From Acidobacteriaceae bacterium (GTDB taxonomy: Bacteria > Acidobacteriota > Terriglobia > Terriglobales > Acidobacteriaceae): 63,994 bases of DNA. The position numbers and the translations under genes were made by a program. The stretch spans positions 2,256 through 66,249 of the forward strand of contig PLHQ01000095.1 of the NCBI GenBank assembly GCA_003138975.1. The letters are read 5' to 3'. Numbering within the stretch: the first letter of the stretch is position 1; the number at the start of each line of letters is the position of its first letter. Of the stretch, positions 61,130 to 63,994 are shown piece after piece. The notes under the pieces are model-generated. The model was not told the DNA's origin. It saw nothing but the letters and a program-made list of their open reading frames with translations, and searched no databases.

Positions 61130-61235
61130 TTCCTTCAATCGTTTGCTATCCACTTTCACTGCACCTTCAACTCGTAAGGACGTGGTCTTCTCTAGGTTGC
61201 TTGATGCGTTGCGCCTCAAGCTATGGCCTGCGGCG

Positions 61236-63947
61236 TCACCAGGCGGATCTCATATCGCTCGATGTGCCTCCGGCGGCGGGGATGTAGCATTTCGTCGTGT
61301 AGTCCATCACCATGCGATCGGCATTGAACCGCCAGCCGAGCGTCCGGATGGTTCGCTTCATGCGTTTGATCCAGCCGCGCGGCAGACCGTCACGATCACG
61401 CTGGTAGTACAGCGGAATCACTTCTTCTCGAAGCGCCCGGTGCAAATCCTCGCCGTCGCGAGTGTCGTGGACGTTCATGTCGGAGTGAGTTCTGCCCGTT
61501 CCGATGGCGAATCCATTCATGCCGTCGTATGCCTCGGCCCACCAGCCATCGAGAACAGAAAGGTTCAGTCCACCGTTCAGTACCACTTTTTGGCCACTCG
61601 TACCCGATGCCTCTAGCGGACGCCGCGGGTTATTCAGCCACACATCAACCCCCTGCACGAGATAACGTCCGACGTTGATGTCATAGTCTTCGACAAAGAC
61701 GAACTTGTCGGCGAACCGCGGATTGCGCATCAATTCGGCAATCTGCTGTAGAACCCGCTTGCCGGGCTCATCGTTCGGATGCGCTTTGCCGGCGAAAACA
61801 AACTGCACCGGCCGTTTGGGATCGTTCACCATGGAGGCCAGGTTCTCGATGTCCCTCAGAATCAGGTTGGCGCGCTTGTAGGTCGCAAAGCGGCGGGCAA
61901 ATCCGATGGTCAGCGCGTCTGGAGTCAGTATTTTGCCGAGTCTCTGTAAAATTTCTCGGGCTTCGACGCGGCGCTCGGCCTGTTCCACCGCGCGGTGGCG
62001 CACAAACTCGAGAAGCTGCGATTTCAGGCTAAGGTGTGTCTCCCAGAGTTCGCCGTCATCCACGTTCTCAATGCCTTCCCAGATGCGTGCTTCGCTGCTG
62101 TGTTCATGCCAATTTGTGCCGAGATGGCGGTCGTAGAGGCGAAACATCTGCGGTGCGAGCCAGGAGGGAACGTGAACTCCATTGGTGATGTGCCCGATTG
62201 GAACTTCGTCTTCCGGCTTGCCCGGACAAAGTCCGGTCCACATCGCACGAGAGACCTCACCGTGGAGCGCGGAAACAGCATTGGCGCGGCGCGAAAAGCG
62301 AAGGCCCAGCACGGTCATGCAAAATGTTTCCTGCTGATTACTTGGCTTTTCGCGGCCTAGTCCCATCAGGCTGTCCTGCGAAAGGCCAAGCCCTTCACGC
62401 AGCGGCCCCAGATGCTCTTCGATCAGGTCCGCATCAAAGCGGTCGTGGCCGGCAGGCACTGGCGTATGAGTGGTGAAGACGACTTCCCGCGATACACGAG
62501 GAACCGCGCTGTCGAATGCGATGCCTTCCTCCTGCATCCGCGTGTGGATCGCCTCCAGCACTGCGAATCCGCTGTGTCCTTCATTCAGGTGAAGAACACC
62601 GGGTGTGATGCCCATGGCTTTGAGCGCGCGGAAACCTCCGACGCCAAGCAGCAACTCTTGCCGGATGCGAGTCCGAGCGTCTCCGCCATAAAGGCGGGAG
62701 GTCAATTTTCGATCGTCCGGAGCATTGCCTTCTACATCCGAATCGAGAAGAAACAGGTCGCAGCGTCCAACGGCCACTCGCCAGACTTTGGCATGAATCG
62801 AACCGTTTCGGGTCCCGATTTGCACCGCGACTGGCCGGCCGTTCTTGCCGATCGCGAGCTCCAGAGGCAATTGATTGACGTCTGTCTCCAGATATTCTTC
62901 TTGCTGCCAACCGTCACGGTCCAGGCGCTGGCGAAAATATCCTTGCCCATAAAACAGTCCGACGCCGACGAGCGGAATGGCGAGATCGGACGCGCTCTTG
63001 ATGTGGTCTCCCGCCAGCACTCCCAGCCCACCGGAATAGACCGGAAGCGATTCGTGTATCCCGAACTCTGCCGAAAAATATGCAACTGGACGAGGCCGCA
63101 AGACACCGGCGTGCCTTGTTCCCCAAGTGCGGTCCGCATGTAGATATTCCCGCAGGCGACGATAGGCGTAGTTGATGCGACTATGCAGCACCAGTTCCGC
63201 AGCGCGTCGTTCGAGCTTCGCCAGCGGAAGTTCCGCCAGAAGCGAAACTGGATTCTGGTTCAGCTGCCGCCAACGCACCGGATCGAGATCGCGGAACAAG
63301 CTGGCGGTATCGTGATCCCAACTCCACCACAGGTTACGAGCCAGTGACCAAAGGCGCTCTTGCGCGGGTGCGATGAATCGATCGAGCGTGCGCGCTTCGC
63401 TCACGACCGGCGCAACCTGGGCCGCCGCCTCGGTCAGCATTTGAATCTCCGCTTCGCGGAAAAGCCGAGGCTCCATCGTTTGAACTACCAGAACCCCTTG
63501 CAGAACTCCCCGGTCGATGAGTGGAACTCCGAGGAACGACTGGTAATCGTCTTCGCCGGCTTCCTGGAAGTATTTAAAGCGCGGGTGAGTGTGTGCTTGC
63601 TCCACAGCCACTGGCCGCACTTGTTCCGCCACTAGGCCAGCGAGTCCTTCATGGATTGCCATGCGCAGCTGGCCGATGCACTCTCGCCGAAGGCCGACTG
63701 TCGCGGCCAACACCAGATTGGCTCGATCGGGCTCCAGCAAGTAAGCCGAACAAACATCAGTATCGAATCGCTTGGCAATCAATGCCACGACATTCATCAA
63801 CGTCTCAGCAGGCTGCCCCTCCTCCGCCGCAAGGTTGGCAATTTCCTCCAAGGTGAGGACGTCTGGGACCGCGCGCGCGTGACCTGTCAGATCCAATTCT
63901 TGAACTCGGTTGAGATTTTCTTCCAATTCCAGGCTCTCTGGTTCCAT
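61236..63947 (-). CDS. Alpha-glucan phosphorylase (GT35) with N-terminal GAF domain
   Basis: A 903-residue fusion. Residues about 45-190 are a GAF domain closely like that of PtsP (EI-Ntr): DVCSAYLLEPDRANLVLAAT, then HPRFKYFQEAGEDDYQSFLG and VPLIDRGVLQGVLVVQ. From about residue 195 an alpha-glucan phosphorylase follows: AYFSAEFGIHESLPVYSGGL, LHLNEGHSGFAVLEAI, TTHTPVPAGHDRFDADLIEE, FARRFATYKRANLILRDIEN and NNPRRPLEASGTSGQKVVLN, matching the short glucan phosphorylase/MalP group. It releases glucose-1-phosphate from glucans using pyridoxal phosphate. The GAF part suggests ligand or redox control or binding of the PTS partner. ATG 63947 fits; only 47 bases lie upstream in the window. Confidence 0.92.
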   Translation of the reverse strand: MEPESLELEENLNRVQELDLTGHARAVPDVLTLEEIANLAAEEGQPAETLMNVVALIAKRFDTDVCSAYLLEPDRANLVLAATVGLRRECIGQLRMAIHEGLAGLVAEQVRPVAVEQAHTHPRFKYFQEAGEDDYQSFLGVPLIDRGVLQGVLVVQTMEPRLFREAEIQMLTEAAAQVAPVVSEARTLDRFIAPAQERLWSLARNLWWSWDHDTASLFRDLDPVRWRQLNQNPVSLLAELPLAKLERRAAELVLHSRINYAYRRLREYLHADRTWGTRHAGVLRPRPVAYFSAEFGIHESLPVYSGGLGVLAGDHIKSASDLAIPLVGVGLFYGQGYFRQRLDRDGWQQEEYLETDVNQLPLELAIGKNGRPVAVQIGTRNGSIHAKVWRVAVGRCDLFLLDSDVEGNAPDDRKLTSRLYGGDARTRIRQELLLGVGGFRALKAMGITPGVLHLNEGHSGFAVLEAIHTRMQEEGIAFDSAVPRVSREVVFTTHTPVPAGHDRFDADLIEEHLGPLREGLGLSQDSLMGLGREKPSNQQETFCMTVLGLRFSRRANAVSALHGEVSRAMWTGLCPGKPEDEVPIGHITNGVHVPSWLAPQMFRLYDRHLGTNWHEHSSEARIWEGIENVDDGELWETHLSLKSQLLEFVRHRAVEQAERRVEAREILQRLGKILTPDALTIGFARRFATYKRANLILRDIENLASMVNDPKRPVQFVFAGKAHPNDEPGKRVLQQIAELMRNPRFADKFVFVEDYDINVGRYLVQGVDVWLNNPRRPLEASGTSGQKVVLNGGLNLSVLDGWWAEAYDGMNGFAIGTGRTHSDMNVHDTRDGEDLHRALREEVIPLYYQRDRDGLPRGWIKRMKRTIRTLGWRFNADRMVMDYTTKCYIPAAGGTSSDMRSAW

Positions 63948-63994
63948 TTTAGATTCGGATCCTGTTCAGTCCTATTCGGTGGAGCATCTAGCTA

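Noticed and set aside
1-63994. CRISPR arrays, retrons, prophage or complete insertion sequences
   Set aside because: No regularly spaced repeats with spacers, reverse transcriptase or complete transposase were found.

Overview
The window looks like a chromosome segment from an Acidobacteriota bacterium of the Terriglobia type (Koribacter / Sulfotelmatobacter-like). This is an inference from three things: moderately high GC, family-level resemblance of many proteins (DUF6599, zinc-ribbon Ser/Thr kinase with a polytopic tail, HspR-type heat-shock control), and short interspersed palindromic repeats with GTCATCCTGAG...GAAGGATC ends or a GCGGCGCTTCAGCGCCGC core. No phage, CRISPR array or complete insertion sequence is visible.

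Layout. 1-2080 is a decayed accessory patch: two opposed tyrosine-recombinase fragments, a Phd/YefM-PIN toxin-antitoxin pair and an N-terminal stub of a type I restriction HsdR. 2285-7317 is a tightly overlapping operon for a group 3b-type NADP-linked [NiFe] hydrogenase (Fe-S, flavin, small and large subunits), with an embedded cyclic-nucleotide-binding-fold protein and the maturation protease. 7318-8208 is non-coding and holds a tRNA-Arg remnant without its 5' part; with the integrase debris this suggests that the hydrogenase lies in an old tRNA-integrated island. 8209-24892 is mostly housekeeping: purA, ndk, sucCD, trpD, rlmB, ffh, a beta-CASP nuclease, a peroxiredoxin, an HDAC-like deacetylase, plus an EthD-family gene broken by a nonsense codon.

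24980-31583 holds heat-shock genes: hspR, dnaJ, two small proteins and dnaK, whose promoter carries a HAIR-like HspR operator. An APC permease and two abutting gene fragments (GNAT acetyltransferase and cytochrome c) lie between hspR and dnaJ. 31584-33299 is repeat-rich intergenic DNA around a secreted cupin. 33300-43927 encodes a membrane Ser/Thr kinase, a membrane glycosyltransferase-like protein, a ferredoxin reductase-like protein, glmS, purS, a LytTR response regulator, a thiolase and a broken Crp/Fnr gene.

44556-48828 is the ribosome-biogenesis cluster rpsP-khpA-rimM-trmD-rplS, followed by an opposed PilZ gene and rnhB. 49255-53367 has two exported metallopeptidases (M28 and M61). 53486-60053 has tmk, holB, a lytic transglycosylase, an N-acetylmuramoyl-L-alanine amidase and a DUF6599 protein, so replication and cell-wall functions sit side by side. 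60180-60306 has a promoter and an intrinsic terminator about 90 nt apart without an ORF, a candidate small RNA. The window ends with tRNA-Thr(CGT) and a glucan phosphorylase fused to an N-terminal GAF domain.

The most interesting points are the GAF-phosphorylase fusion, the candidate small RNA, the hydrogenase-embedded cNMP-fold protein and possible island boundaries, the HspR operator, and a series of freshly broken genes (EthD, Crp/Fnr, Fn3 protein).
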